Below are positions 7,941-16,789 of a stretch of DNA of 64,000 nucleotides, piece after piece. Under the pieces are notes generated by a model. The model saw only the letters and a list, made by a program, of their open reading frames with translations, searched no databases and was not told the origin of the DNA. The stretch spans positions 1 through 64,000 of the forward strand of contig NZ_CALPCP010000005.1 in assembly GCF_943192995.1 (NCBI RefSeq). The letters run 5' to 3'. The DNA comes from Flintibacter muris. Its GTDB lineage: Bacteria; Bacillota; Clostridia; Oscillospirales; Oscillospiraceae. A program made the position numbers and the translations under genes. The number at the start of each line of letters is the position of its first letter. Position 1 is the stretch's first letter.

Positions 7941-9632
7941 CTATTCCTGTTCCAGCTTGATTGCTTTAATCAGCGATGGAATCAGCTGCTTTTTCCTGCT
8001 GACCACCCCGGGAAGGGTCGCCACGCCGTTGTCCACCGTGGTGTTGAAGGTCTTGGCAATCAGCTCCTCTGCTCCGGCGCCAGTCATGAGCAGCTCGGTG
8101 CTGGAGTTGCGCACGTCGGTAAACATGTAGAAGATGTAGTCCAATCCCTGCTTCTCCATGGCCTGAGGCAGATAGGGGCCCACCAGCGCCTGGGCGGCCT
8201 TCCGGTTTTTCTCCATCATATAGCTGCCCTGGCCTACACCAAAGCGGACATCTCCGCTGGTGAATATCTTGTAGTCCCCGTTGAAGACCTCCGCCGCCGT
8301 CTTGCCCGAGACGTCTCCGCCGTGGGCAAACATGTCGTCGGCGTACTTCTCCAGATCCACGCCGGCCAGCTCCGCCAGCTTTCGGGCAGCCCGCTCATCC
8401 GCAGGCGTGCAGGTGGGACTGCGGAACATCAGCGTATCTGACAGGATGGCGGACAGCATCAGTCCCGCCATGGTGGGGGTGATTTCCACATCATTCTCCC
8501 GATACATCTGATAAATGATGGTGCAGGTACAGCCCACAGGTACATTGCGGAAGTACACCGGGCCGTCAGTCTCCAATGTGCCAATGCGGTGGTGATCGAT
8601 AATCTCCAGCACCTCGGCCTCATCAATACCCTCGGCGGCCTGACTTTTTTCGTTGTGGTCCACCAGGATCAGCTGCTTTTTGTGCAGATTGAGCAGATTC
8701 CGGCGGGAAACTACGCCAATATACTTGCCGTCGTCGTCCAGAACGGGGAAATAGCGGAATCGGACGGAGGCCATCACCCGGGTGGCCTCCTCCACGGGGG
8801 TATGGAGGGTAAAGGTAAGCAGCTTTCCGCTGGTCATGTAGTGGCGGATGGGAGCGGCCTGACTGAGCATCTGGCCGGTGACATAAGTACTGTTCTGGGT
8901 GGTGATGACCATACAGCCCTTCTCCTCGGCCAGCATCTGCATAGTGCGGGAGACCTTGCTGCTGGCGCAGACAATGATACAGCCGGCGTCCATCTCCAGG
9001 GCGGCCAGCTGGCTCTCTGCCCGGTTGCTCACTACAACAATATCTCCAGGCGAGATGGACTTCTCAATCTGCTCCGCACTTCCGGAACCGATAATGATGC
9101 GCCCCTCCACCGTCTTGCCTGTCACATCGCCCACCAAAACGGTGCCGTCCAGAATATCCAGCAGATTCTGGTAGCTGGTCTTGGCGATCTCCAGAATATG
9201 GGGGTCCATGCCGTTCATATTGGCGGTGGCCACGTCCTTGACGGTGATAACACCCTTCAGATACTGCTCCTCGTCCACGATACACAGGGTGTCCAGCTCC
9301 TGGTCCCGCATGGTCATCCAGGCCCGGCGCAGGCTGGTTTCGCCGTCCACCCCTTTGGCCAGGCGGATATCCACGTCCCGGATATGGGGACTCACATCAG
9401 TATACAGCTGAGGCACAGGGACCTTGAAGTGGTCCAGAACAAACTCCGTCTCCCGGTTCAGCAGTCCTGCCCGGCACGGCTTGCAGGGGTGGTCCGGATC
9501 CAGAATGTTTTTCAGATTGCTGTAGGTAATTGCGGCACAGATGGAATCGGTGTCCGGATTGCGGTGCCCGATTACCTTGATGGCACGGGAATTGATTACT
9601 CTGTTATCCACATTTCTTGCTCTATTATCCAT
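7941..9632 (-). CDS. ppaC: Mn-dependent inorganic pyrophosphatase with CBS-DRTGG insert
   Basis: A family II (DHH/DHHA2) pyrophosphatase. The DHH part is split by a regulatory insert. GHRNPDTDSICAA lies at the N-terminus. Then come a CBS domain (MRDQELDTLCIVDEEQYLKG), a DRTGG domain and a second CBS (ASVRFRYFPVLDDDGKYIGV). After these come LVDHNE, EIIDHHRIG and the C-terminal SRKKQLIPSL. It hydrolyses PPi in the cytosol and should be tuned by adenine nucleotides bound to the CBS pair (family knowledge). I place the start at 9632, where GAGGG sits 6 bases before the ATG; an ATG at 9644 is too close to its possible ribosome site. Confidence 0.95.
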   Translation of the reverse strand: MDNRARNVDNRVINSRAIKVIGHRNPDTDSICAAITYSNLKNILDPDHPCKPCRAGLLNRETEFVLDHFKVPVPQLYTDVSPHIRDVDIRLAKGVDGETSLRRAWMTMRDQELDTLCIVDEEQYLKGVITVKDVATANMNGMDPHILEIAKTSYQNLLDILDGTVLVGDVTGKTVEGRIIIGSGSAEQIEKSISPGDIVVVSNRAESQLAALEMDAGCIIVCASSKVSRTMQMLAEEKGCMVITTQNSTYVTGQMLSQAAPIRHYMTSGKLLTFTLHTPVEEATRVMASVRFRYFPVLDDDGKYIGVVSRRNLLNLHKKQLILVDHNEKSQAAEGIDEAEVLEIIDHHRIGTLETDGPVYFRNVPVGCTCTIIYQMYRENDVEITPTMAGLMLSAILSDTLMFRSPTCTPADERAARKLAELAGVDLEKYADDMFAHGGDVSGKTAAEVFNGDYKIFTSGDVRFGVGQGSYMMEKNRKAAQALVGPYLPQAMEKQGLDYIFYMFTDVRNSSTELLMTGAGAEELIAKTFNTTVDNGVATLPGVVSRKKQLIPSLIKAIKLEQE

Positions 9633-9681
9633 ATTTTCCCTCATTTCTCCCGTCGGAACCTTCTACGGGTCAGATTTTTTG

Positions 9682-10113
9682 TCAGATCACATAGTTATCC
9701 CCGATTTCGCCCTGACGCATCAGGTCCGCAATCGTAATATGATCCAGATAGTCGTTTATAACCTTGTTCAGCCCCTGCCACAGGGGGAGCGTGCGGCACT
9801 CTGACATCCGGGTGCAGGCGGACGCCCCCTCTTCCAGACAGGTAACCGGCGCCAGAGACTCCTCTGTCAGCCGCAGGATGGTTCCCACCGTATACTGTTC
9901 CGGCGTCTTTGTCAGCTGATAGCCGCCTCCCTTTCCCCGCAGACCGTTTAAAAGCTTGGCCTTGACCAGCAGCTTGATAATATTTTCCAAATACTTTTCA
10001 GAAATCTCCTGCCGCTGGGCAATCACTTTTAGTGGAATAAAGCTCTCTGTCTGGTGCTCGGCCAAGTCGATCATAACACGCAGGGCGTAGCGACCCTTGG
10101 TGGAAATCAGCAT
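9682..10113 (-). CDS. Rrf2-family regulator (IscR/CymR-like)
   Basis: A 143-residue protein starting MLISTKGRYALRVMIDLAEH, the Rrf2 winged helix, with SEKYLENIIKLLVKAKLL as the recognition region and GLRGKGGGYQL as the wing. Three cysteines in TCLEEGASACTRMSEC have spacing (C-x7-C-x5-C) close to the IscR iron-sulfur ligands, so a cluster is possible. It is divergent from cysK, which suggests control of cysteine or Fe-S supply as for CymR or IscR. I chose the ATG at 10113, because the longer frame begins at TTG and adds a non-family lysine-rich stretch. Confidence 0.88.
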   Translation of the reverse strand: MLISTKGRYALRVMIDLAEHQTESFIPLKVIAQRQEISEKYLENIIKLLVKAKLLNGLRGKGGGYQLTKTPEQYTVGTILRLTEESLAPVTCLEEGASACTRMSECRTLPLWQGLNKVINDYLDHITIADLMRQGEIGDNYVI

Positions 10114-10194
10114 ACAGTTCCCAGCCCCCTTCTTTTTAACCAATTATATAATAAGGTTTGTGGGGAATCAACAGCAAGTTTTGCAAATTTTCCC

Positions 10195-10223
10195 TTGACA
10201 TGGGAATGGACAGCGTATATAAT
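10195..10223 (+). promoter_or_regulatory. cysK promoter
   Basis: TTGACA (10195-10200), 17-bp spacer, TATAAT (10218-10223), then GGAAAGG and the ATG at 10256. The AT-rich ATTATATAAT segment at 10143-10152 lies by the divergent regulator and may be part of its operator. Confidence 0.75.
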
Positions 10224-10255
10224 ACTCATAAACCCACAGGAAAGGTTGGTTAATT

Positions 10256-11188
10256 ATGAGTCAAATCTATACATCCGCCGACCAGCTGATCGGCAAAACT
10301 CCCCTTTTGGAGCTGGTTCACATCGAGAAAAACGAGGGTCTCCAGGCCCGCATTCTAGCCAAACTGGAATACCTCAACCCCGCGGGCAGCGTGAAAGACC
10401 GCATTGCCAAAGCCATGATCGACGACGCGGAGGCCAAAGGCGCGTTAAAGCCCGGTTCTGTCATTATTGAGCCCACCTCTGGAAACACTGGAATCGGCCT
10501 GGCCTCAGTGGCCGCTGCCCGGGGCTACCGCATCATCATAGTCATGCCTGAGACCATGAGCGTGGAGCGCCGCCAGCTGATGAAGGCCTATGGGGCGGAG
10601 CTGGTCCTCACTGAGGGATCCAAGGGCATGACAGGGGCCATTGCCAAAGCCGAGGAACTGGCCGGTGAGATCCCCAACAGCTTTATCCCCGGCCAATTTG
10701 TCAACCCCGCCAATCCAGAGGCCCACAAGACCTCCACCGGACCTGAAATCTGGGCGGATACTGACGGCCAGGTGGATATCTTTGTGGCCGGCGTGGGCAC
10801 CGGCGGCACGATTACCGGCACAGGTCAGTACCTGAAAAGTCAGAATCCGGAGGTAAAGGTGGTGGCTGTGGAGCCCACCGCCTCCCCTGTGCTGAGCAAG
10901 GGTACCTCCGGCTCCCACAAAATTCAGGGTATCGGCGCCGGTTTTATCCCCGAGGTACTGAACACCGGGATTTATGACGAGATCATCACGGTGGAAAACG
11001 AGGATGCCTTTGCCGCCGGCAAGCTGATGGGCAAGACCGAGGGCGTGCTGGTGGGTATCTCCTCCGGAGCCGCCCTCTGGGCGGCCATCCAGCTGGCCAA
11101 ACGCCCTGAAAACAAGGGCAAAACCATTGTGGCACTTCTGCCCGACACCGGCGACCGCTACCTCTCCACCCCCCTCTTCGCTGACTGA
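10256..11188 (+). CDS. cysK: Cysteine synthase (O-acetylserine sulfhydrylase)
   Basis: A 310-residue fold-type II PLP enzyme that makes cysteine from O-acetylserine and sulfide in the cytosol. The Schiff-base lysine is in PAGSVKDR, the substrate loop is [10 protein letters not shown], the phosphate-binding loop is [12 protein letters not shown] and the C-terminal [11 protein letters not shown] is typical. Length and all core motifs are intact. No cysE is next to it. The divergent Rrf2 regulator and the shared intergenic region suggest control by sulfur or Fe-S status. A terminator follows. Confidence 0.96.
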   Translation: MSQIYTSADQLIGKTPLLELVHIEKNEGLQARILAKLEYLNPAGSVKDRIAKAMIDDAEAKGALKPGSVIIEPTSGNTGIGLASVAAARGYRIIIVMPETMSVERRQLMKAYGAELVLTEGSKGMTGAIAKAEELAGEIPNSFIPGQFVNPANPEAHKTSTGPEIWADTDGQVDIFVAGVGTGGTITGTGQYLKSQNPEVKVVAVEPTASPVLSKGTSGSHKIQGIGAGFIPEVLNTGIYDEIITVENEDAFAAGKLMGKTEGVLVGISSGAALWAAIQLAKRPENKGKTIVALLPDTGDRYLSTPLFAD

Positions 11189-11213
11189 CCCTTTTGAGTG
11201 CCCCTCCCAACAG

Positions 11214-11247
11214 CAATCCGCAGTCCAGAAGGACTGCGGATTGTTTT
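11214..11247 (+). terminator. Intrinsic terminator after cysK
   Basis: CAATCCGCAGTCC-AGAA-GGACTGCGGATTG followed by TTTT: a 13-bp perfect stem. Confidence 0.85.
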
Positions 11248-11276
11248 CATTCTATTTACCGCAACTTGCGCCGCAC

Positions 11277-11726
11277 TTACGAGGTCCTGGGCCGGTACAG
11301 GTAGGAATAAATCGCCCGAAACACAGAGGCGGTCAGCATAGCCCCCACCGCCAGCGCCGAGGCCATCCCAAAGGTGTGGAGCAGGGTATCCAGAAACCGC
11401 TGGGTGTCCCCAGCCACGCAGTAGCTCATGGCGTAATAGATGCCTCCTCCGGGCACCAGGGGCAGCAGGGCCACCAGCAGGTAGCCGGTCACTGGACAGC
11501 GGCGCAGCCGGGCCATGATCTCGGAGAACAGCCCGATAGCCGCCGAGGCAAAAAAGGCGGCCAGAATCGTTTTTCCGCCCAGCAGATAGACCAGCCAGCC
11601 CATCGCCCCGCCCAGGCCGCAGATCAGCTTGCCCACCCCGTGAATATTGAACACCAGCGTAAACCCCACGCAGGCCAGAAAAGCGCTGAGACAGGGCACT
11701 ATGTAATCAAACCAGATTACGCTCAT
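11277..11726 (-). CDS. ThrE-type exporter, small (C-terminal-like) subunit
   Basis: A 149-residue membrane protein of the DUF3815/ThrE_2 type, with about four or five hydrophobic helices and the family-typical LLPLVPGGGIYYAMSY. It corresponds to the C-terminal half of threonine/serine exporters such as ThrE. I place the start at the ATG at 11726 behind AAAGGAGGTCGCGG; a much longer upstream extension reads through the neighbouring gene in another frame. The 14-bp spacing to the upstream N-terminal-half gene shows that the two subunits are made together. The substrate (Thr, Ser or another small molecule) is not certain. Confidence 0.88.
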   Translation of the reverse strand: MSVIWFDYIVPCLSAFLACVGFTLVFNIHGVGKLICGLGGAMGWLVYLLGGKTILAAFFASAAIGLFSEIMARLRRCPVTGYLLVALLPLVPGGGIYYAMSYCVAGDTQRFLDTLLHTFGMASALAVGAMLTASVFRAIYSYLYRPRTS

Positions 11727-11740
11727 ATCCGCGACCTCCT

Positions 11741-12502
11741 TTAAAACCTCCAGCCGATTGCCAGTCCCATTGCCGCGCCAATGGCAATGGCGGCGGCCGT
11801 CAGGATGGCATCCGCGGCCCGGCTCAGGCCGGAGATAATATCTCCCGCCATAATTTCCCGCATAGCGTTGGTCAGGGCCACGCCGGGGACCAGTACCATC
11901 AGCACACTGATGGTCACGGTGTCTACACTCTGTCCAAGTCCCAGCCGCACCAGCAGCAGTGACAGCATGGAGGCCACAGCGCTGCATATGGCAGTGCGAA
12001 AAAAGCCGTTGGCGCCCAGGAATCTGTGGGCGTACAGCAGGCAGAAGCCCACCGCCAGCCCTCCAATCATGGCGCTTATGCAATCTGATATCCCGCCCCC
12101 GAACAGCGGCGAGAAAAAAGTGGGAACCACTCCGTAGCCCAAAAGCACCTGCCAGGGCGCGTAACGGGGGGTGCAGTCCGACAGGGAGGCCACCTGGGCC
12201 TGGGCCTCCTCCACCGGCGGCCTCCGAACGCAGAGCTGCCGGCACAGATCATTACACCGCTCCAGCAGCTCAATATCCGTCCCATGCCCGCCAATCCGCC
12301 GCATCCGGGTGATGGGATGGCCCTCCGGAGTGGTGACACTGACAATCACGCAGTTTGGAATGGCAAACACCTCCGCACACTCCAGGCCATAGGCCTGGAG
12401 CAGCCGGCGTATCGACTCCTCCACCCGGTAAATTTCCGCCCCGCTGGACATCAGCTGACAACCCAGCTCCACGGAAATATTCAGCAGCTTATCGTAATCC
12501 AT
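11741..12502 (-). CDS. ThrE-type exporter, large (N-terminal-like) subunit
   Basis: A 253-residue DUF1212/ThrE protein. The soluble N-terminus has LGCQLMSSGAEIYRVEESIR, the conserved GAEIYRVE motif, and the rest has about five membrane helices with LVLVPGVALTNAMREIMAGD. It pairs with the downstream small subunit to form a proton-driven amino-acid exporter (family inference). The start at 12502 follows AGGAGAGAAAAGCA; upstream extensions lack family similarity. The unit lies downstream of the aromatic operon but is separated from it by a 340-bp repeat region and a hairpin. Confidence 0.9.
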   Translation of the reverse strand: MDYDKLLNISVELGCQLMSSGAEIYRVEESIRRLLQAYGLECAEVFAIPNCVIVSVTTPEGHPITRMRRIGGHGTDIELLERCNDLCRQLCVRRPPVEEAQAQVASLSDCTPRYAPWQVLLGYGVVPTFFSPLFGGGISDCISAMIGGLAVGFCLLYAHRFLGANGFFRTAICSAVASMLSLLLVRLGLGQSVDTVTISVLMVLVPGVALTNAMREIMAGDIISGLSRAADAILTAAAIAIGAAMGLAIGWRF

Positions 12503-12602
12503 TGCTTTTCTCTCCTGAAAAAGGGAATAACCCCTGACTGAGTGAAAATCATACCATATTTGAAGGCAGAATACAAGCCGCCAAAGCACCACCAGCACGG
12601 AA

Positions 12603-12773
12603 ATCAATTTTTGAAAATCCAGCTGCATTTGTAGGGCGGGACGACCTCGTCCCGCCGCTCTTGCAGCCAACGCTATATGATACAACGGCGCACCGAATCG
12701 TCGCGCCCTACATATCTTCGCTGTCTGCAATTTTGATGTTTGTTCTAGGAGGCGGCCACAGGCCGCCCCTACG
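12603..12773. repeat. MITE-like palindromic repeat, copy 1
   Basis: Between the exporter and aroQ. TTTTTGAAAATCCAGCTGC plus TTTGTAGGGCGGGACG on the left is matched in inverted form by CGTCGCGCCCTACAT and GCAATTTTGATGTTTGTT on the right (to 12744). An extra core palindrome GGCGGCCACAGGCCGCC follows to about 12773. It is related to the repeats at 21471 and 57686. No coding frame is convincing in 12503-12845. Confidence 0.65.
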
Positions 12774-12794
12774 TTTAAATTCGCAAATGGGACA

Positions 12795-12832
12795 CGCCCA
12801 AACACCCACCGTTATGGAGTGGTGTTTGGGCG
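12795..12832 (-). terminator. Hairpin at the end of the aromatic operon
   Basis: CGCCCAAACACC inverted around a 14-nt loop, just past the aroQ stop. It lacks a T-tract, so it may be a Rho-type end or a 3' stabiliser rather than a classical terminator. Confidence 0.5.
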
Positions 12833-12845
12833 TCAATACAGGGGC

Positions 12846-13280
12846 TCAGCTCTCTTTTTTTGCCAGCAGCCGCAGGGCCTCCAGATAGCCCTCCAGGCCG
12901 CGTCCCCGGATGGTGGCCGTGCAGGCGGCGCGGATGTAGGAGACATGGCGGAAGTCCTCCCGAGTGTCCGGGTCGGAGATGTGGACCTCCACTGTGGGAA
13001 TGCCCACTGCCTTTACCGCGTCCAGCAGGGCCACGCTGGTATGGGTGTAGGCGGCGGGGTTGATGATGATACCGTCCACCTTGTCAAAGCAGGCCTGCTG
13101 AATGGCATCCACCAGCGCCCCCTCGTGGTTGGACTGGAAAAAGCTCACCTGGACACCCAAGGCATCCGCCTCGGACTGGATCATGCCCACCAGATCGTCA
13201 TAGGTGGCCGTGCCGTAGATCTCCGGCTGGCGGACCCCAAGCATGTTCATATTGGGGCCGTTAATGACCAATATTTGCAC
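12846..13280 (-). CDS. aroQ: 3-dehydroquinate dehydratase, type II
   Basis: A 144-residue type II dehydroquinase, third step of the shikimate pathway. Motifs: VINGPNMNMLGVRQPEIYG (active-site Asn and Arg, flexible-loop region), INPAAYTHTSVALLDA (catalytic region) and VEVHISDPDTREDFRH (substrate-binding His and Arg). The start is a GTG at 13280, giving the usual family length and N-terminus; it overlaps the end of aroEK by 20 bp. It is the last gene of the operon. The usual catalytic Tyr after the RQPEIYG segment is visible. Confidence 0.95.
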   Translation of the reverse strand: MQILVINGPNMNMLGVRQPEIYGTATYDDLVGMIQSEADALGVQVSFFQSNHEGALVDAIQQACFDKVDGIIINPAAYTHTSVALLDAVKAVGIPTVEVHISDPDTREDFRHVSYIRAACTATIRGRGLEGYLEALRLLAKKES

Positions 13281-14571
13281 ACAACTCACTCCATATCCAT
13301 TGAGCGGCCTCCGCCGCCGTTTGATTGTTGTCAACCCAGAAATCCGCCGCCGCCTCATACAGCGGCTTCCGCATCTGGTACATCTCCTCCAGGCTCCCCT
13401 TCTGAGACAGGGGGCGGCCCTCCTTGGGCAGGACGTTCAGGTCCCGGCGCAGCCAGTACACCCGTCCGGCGCGGCGCATGGCGGCTCGGTTCTCCGGACG
13501 GAGCACCACCCCGCCGCCAGTGGCAATCACCTGGCCGCTCTGGGCGCAGGCCTCCGCCAGCACCTGGGCCTCCAGCTCCCGGAAGGCTTTCTCACCCTCC
13601 CGGGCAAAGAGCTCCGGAATGGGCTTGCCTGCCCTGCGGACAATCTCTTCGTCCAGGTCCACAAGGGGCTTGCCGGTGAGCTTGGCCAATTCCCGGCCCA
13701 CGGTGGTCTTGCCGCAGCCTGGCATCCCTACCAGGACGATATTTGTCCGGTCCTGCCAGAGCTGGGCCAGAATCAGCTCGGTCTGGTAATCCGGAATTGG
13801 TTTTCCAAAAAACAGCTCCTCCGCCCGCTTGGCCTGGTGGACCAGCATAGGCAGGCCGCCGGTGCGGCGGATGGGATGGACACCGTGAAGCTCCCTCTCC
13901 TCCAGGCGGAGGCCCTCCCCAGCCAGCAGCCGGTCTTTCTTGTCGATCGCCTCCGCCTGGAGGAACAGATTGGTCCGATTGGGGTTGTATATGATGTCCA
14001 CAACCGCCTCCGCCCTGGGGAATCGCTCCAGATCCACAGGCTGGCCCTCCACACTGGGCCACATCCCAACCGGGGTAGTGTTGACAATCACCTCCGCGCT
14101 GGCGTGGCGGCTCAGGTTGTCGTAATTGTCCGGGCCGCTGCGGGAGATGACCACTATCTCCCGGGCCTTCTCCTGAACTGCGGCGGCACGGGCCGTCAGC
14201 GACGCTCCCCCGCTGCCCAGGATGACCACCTTTTTGTCCGTCAGAGAGATGCGCGCCCGGCTGAGCATATACAAAAAACCGTCAATGTCGGTGTTATAGC
14301 CGTACAGCTTTCCCTCCCGGCGAACCAGGGTGTTCACGCTGCCGATTGCCTCCGCCGCCGGGTCGATAACGTCGCAGAAGGCCATTACCTCCCGCTTATA
14401 GGGGATGGTGACGTTCAGCCCGCCGACGTCCTCCCGCTTGAGAAAAGCCCCCAGCTCATCCGGCTCCAGCTCGATCAGGCGGTAGTCCTTACAGCCCAGG
14501 GCCTGGTGGATGGAGACCGACCAGCTGTGGCCCAGCTTGCGGCCCAACAGCCCGTATATCTTCTCCTCCAT
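13261..14571 (-). CDS. aroE-aroK: Shikimate dehydrogenase-shikimate kinase fusion
   Basis: A 436-residue two-domain protein. Residues 1 to about 265 are shikimate dehydrogenase: the substrate region has GHSWSVSIH and NVTIPYK (catalytic Lys at about 59), the NADP fold has ILGSGGAS, and GGLPMLVHQAKRAEELF is the typical C-terminal helix. From about 275 to 436 is shikimate kinase, with a Walker A motif GMPGCGKTT near 283, DLDEEIVRRAGKPIPELF, RELEAQVL and ATGGGVVLRPEN. It would carry out two successive steps, dehydroshikimate to shikimate to shikimate 3-phosphate. It lies 3 bp after pheA. The two activities are usually separate proteins, so the fusion is notable. Confidence 0.94.
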   Translation of the reverse strand: MEEKIYGLLGRKLGHSWSVSIHQALGCKDYRLIELEPDELGAFLKREDVGGLNVTIPYKREVMAFCDVIDPAAEAIGSVNTLVRREGKLYGYNTDIDGFLYMLSRARISLTDKKVVILGSGGASLTARAAAVQEKAREIVVISRSGPDNYDNLSRHASAEVIVNTTPVGMWPSVEGQPVDLERFPRAEAVVDIIYNPNRTNLFLQAEAIDKKDRLLAGEGLRLEERELHGVHPIRRTGGLPMLVHQAKRAEELFFGKPIPDYQTELILAQLWQDRTNIVLVGMPGCGKTTVGRELAKLTGKPLVDLDEEIVRRAGKPIPELFAREGEKAFRELEAQVLAEACAQSGQVIATGGGVVLRPENRAAMRRAGRVYWLRRDLNVLPKEGRPLSQKGSLEEMYQMRKPLYEAAADFWVDNNQTAAEAAQWIWSELCANIGH

Positions 14572-14574
14572 CCC

Positions 14575-15711
14575 TTATACCTCCGCGTAGTTCCCCAAAA
14601 ACTGGAACTGGGCACAGCTGCGCTCCATCTCCTCCAGGCATGCCCGTACGCTGGGGTCCTTCACGCTGGCCTCCAGCTCCAGGAAAAAGACAAACTCAAA
14701 ATCGCTCCCCGCCACGGGGCAGGACTCCAGCTTGGTCATGTCGATATCCAGGGCGGCCAACTTGGCCAGCACCTCATACAGGGCGCCCGGCCTGTTGTCC
14801 AGAGCAATAATCAGGCTGATCTTGTTGGCCCCTGCGTAGATCACCGGGTCTCTGGTGACGCAGATAAAGCGGGTGTAGTTGTTGTCGCTGTCCTGGATGG
14901 CGCCGTTGACACACTCCAGGCCATACAGGGCGGCGCATGGGTGGGAGGAGATAGCGGCGGCGTGGAGATTTCCGCTTTCGGCCACCTGTTTGGCGGCCAG
15001 GGCGGTGTTGCCGCAGGGAATCACCTTCACGTCTTTCAGGCCGCCCAGGAACCGGGAGCACTGGCCAATGGCCTGCTCATGGGAGTAAATTTCGGTGATT
15101 TCCTCCTGCTTTACGCCGGGCAGAGCCAGCAGCTCGTGGCGGATACACAGCCGGGTGGAACGGACCACCGACAGGTCGTGCTCCTGGAGCAGCTGGTACA
15201 CCTTGCGGACAGAGCCGTTGGAGCTGTTCTCAATGGGCAGTACGCCGAATTTGCACAGCCCGGACTCCACAGCGGACACCACCGCGTCAAAGCTCTTCAC
15301 ATACATAATGTTTCCCCTGGGAAGCAGCCGGTCGCAGGCCACCTGGGAGTTGGCCCCCTCCACCCCCTGGCAGGCCACCATCCCCGTCTGGGGGAACACC
15401 TCGCTGTTGGAGGCCAGGGCGGCCTCGATCCGCCGGGCCACCCTGGTGGGCGCGGAAATCAGCTCCGCCTGACGGGACCGGGCCAGCTCAAACAGGGTGG
15501 AATACAGGTGGTAGGCGTACCGCTCCTTGTCCCCCGCTCTTTGGGTGACCTTTGCTAAAATTTCCCGCTCCCGCCCCTTGTTCAGGATGGGCAGATTGTG
15601 CTGGTTTTTGTAGGCGGCCACCTCCTCGCTCAGCTTCATGCGCTCCAGAAAGAGGTCTAACAGCTGGTCGTCAACAGCGTCAATTTTGGTACGAATTTCA
15701 GAAAGTTCCAT
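14575..15711 (-). CDS. pheA: Bifunctional chorismate mutase/prephenate dehydratase
   Basis: A 378-residue P-protein. Residues 1-90 are an AroQ-class chorismate mutase (IRTKIDAVDDQLLDLFLERM, KGREREIL). Residues about 105-285 are prephenate dehydratase, with SFDAVVSAVESG, LPIENSSNGSVRKVY and the catalytic TRF in NNYTRFICV. Residues about 292-370 are an ACT domain with GALYEVLAKL and ESCP, in the positions of the GALV and ESRP phenylalanine-binding motifs, so feedback inhibition by Phe is likely. It leads chorismate to phenylpyruvate. The start overlaps the aroC stop by 14 bp. Confidence 0.95.
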   Translation of the reverse strand: MELSEIRTKIDAVDDQLLDLFLERMKLSEEVAAYKNQHNLPILNKGREREILAKVTQRAGDKERYAYHLYSTLFELARSRQAELISAPTRVARRIEAALASNSEVFPQTGMVACQGVEGANSQVACDRLLPRGNIMYVKSFDAVVSAVESGLCKFGVLPIENSSNGSVRKVYQLLQEHDLSVVRSTRLCIRHELLALPGVKQEEITEIYSHEQAIGQCSRFLGGLKDVKVIPCGNTALAAKQVAESGNLHAAAISSHPCAALYGLECVNGAIQDSDNNYTRFICVTRDPVIYAGANKISLIIALDNRPGALYEVLAKLAALDIDMTKLESCPVAGSDFEFVFFLELEASVKDPSVRACLEEMERSCAQFQFLGNYAEV

Positions 15712-16789
15712 GATTTCCCTCCAACAGTAAGTCTAACAGTACACAGGCGGTCACCGCCTCCACCACTGGGACGGCCCGGTGGGCGATGCAGGGGTCGTGA
15801 CGGCCGTGGATTTGCAATTCCGTGTTTTCCATCGTGGACAGGCTGACGGTTTTCTGCGGTTTTCCGATGGACGGCGTGGGCTTGAATGCCGCCCGCAGAA
15901 GGATGGGCATCCCGGTGGTGATGCCGCCCAAAATGCCGCCGGCGTGGTTGGTTTCGGTCATAATTTTGCCGTCCTTCACAACTAAGGGATCGTTATTCTG
16001 TGAGCCGTGCAGGAAGGCGGCGTTGAAGCCCTCGCCAAACTCCACCCCCTTCACCGCCGGGATCCCGAACAGCGCTGCCGCCAGACGGTTCTCCACCCCG
16101 TCAAACATAGGGTCGCCCAGCCCGGCGGGCAGGCCGATGGCGGCGCATTGGATCACGCCCCCCACCGAATCCAGTTCCTGCTTGGCCCGCTGGATCAGCT
16201 TTTGCATGAGCTCGCCGTTCTTGTCGTTCAAAACCGGGAAGGGCTTTGCGGCGACGGACGCAAACAGCTCCGGAGTGGGACGGTCCGGAAGAGGCTCGTC
16301 CAGGTAATTTCCCACCGAATACAGATGAGCCCCCACATGGATTCCCCGCCGGGCCAGGATCTGCTTGGCGATCCCCCCGGCAATACACAGGGGGGCGGTG
16401 AGCCGTCCGGAGAAGTGTCCTCCCCCCCGCATGTCGGCGTGGCCCTTCCACTTCACCCAGGCGGTGTAGTCGGCGTGGCCGGGGCGGGGCTTGTCGGCCA
16501 GCTCCGAGTAGTCACCGGAGTGCTGGTCGCTGTTGCGGATGATGGCACACAGGGGCGCGCCGCAGGTTTTTCCGTCCTCCAGCCCGGAGAGAAACTCCGG
16601 CACATCCCCCTCGCTCCGGGCGGTGGACAGGGGGCTTTTTCCCGGACGGCGGCGGTCCAGAAACCGCTGGAGCTCCTCCAGGTCGACGGCCTCCCCGGCG
16701 GGCAGGCCGTCGATGTTCACGCCAATCGCCTGTCCGTGGGACTGTCCAAAGACGGACACCTTTAAAATTTTTCCAAACTCAGAGGACAT
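15698..16789 (-). CDS. aroC: Chorismate synthase
   Basis: A 363-residue chorismate synthase, the last step of the common pathway (EPSP to chorismate, FMNH2-dependent). Signature segments: GQSHGQAIGVNIDGLPAG near the N-terminus, RPGHADYTAWVKW, RGGGHFSGRLTAPLCIAGGI, ETNHAGGILGGITTGMPI and GRHDPCIAHRAVPVVEA. All are intact and length is normal. It overlaps aroA by 11 bp and pheA by 14 bp. No dedicated flavin reductase is nearby. Confidence 0.97.
   Translation of the reverse strand: MSSEFGKILKVSVFGQSHGQAIGVNIDGLPAGEAVDLEELQRFLDRRRPGKSPLSTARSEGDVPEFLSGLEDGKTCGAPLCAIIRNSDQHSGDYSELADKPRPGHADYTAWVKWKGHADMRGGGHFSGRLTAPLCIAGGIAKQILARRGIHVGAHLYSVGNYLDEPLPDRPTPELFASVAAKPFPVLNDKNGELMQKLIQRAKQELDSVGGVIQCAAIGLPAGLGDPMFDGVENRLAAALFGIPAVKGVEFGEGFNAAFLHGSQNNDPLVVKDGKIMTETNHAGGILGGITTGMPILLRAAFKPTPSIGKPQKTVSLSTMENTELQIHGRHDPCIAHRAVPVVEAVTACVLLDLLLEGNHGTF

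Noticed and set aside
11727-12245. An apparent long N-terminal extension of the small ThrE subunit.
   Set aside because: It is the antisense-free second frame of the large subunit gene; the ATG at 11726 has a near-perfect ribosome site and gives the family length.
13243-15558. A 771-codon plus-strand frame opposite aroEK and pheA, and similar long opposite frames over aroB, tyrA, aroF and the symporter.
   Set aside because: GC-rich antisense frames; the minus-strand genes carry all family motifs.
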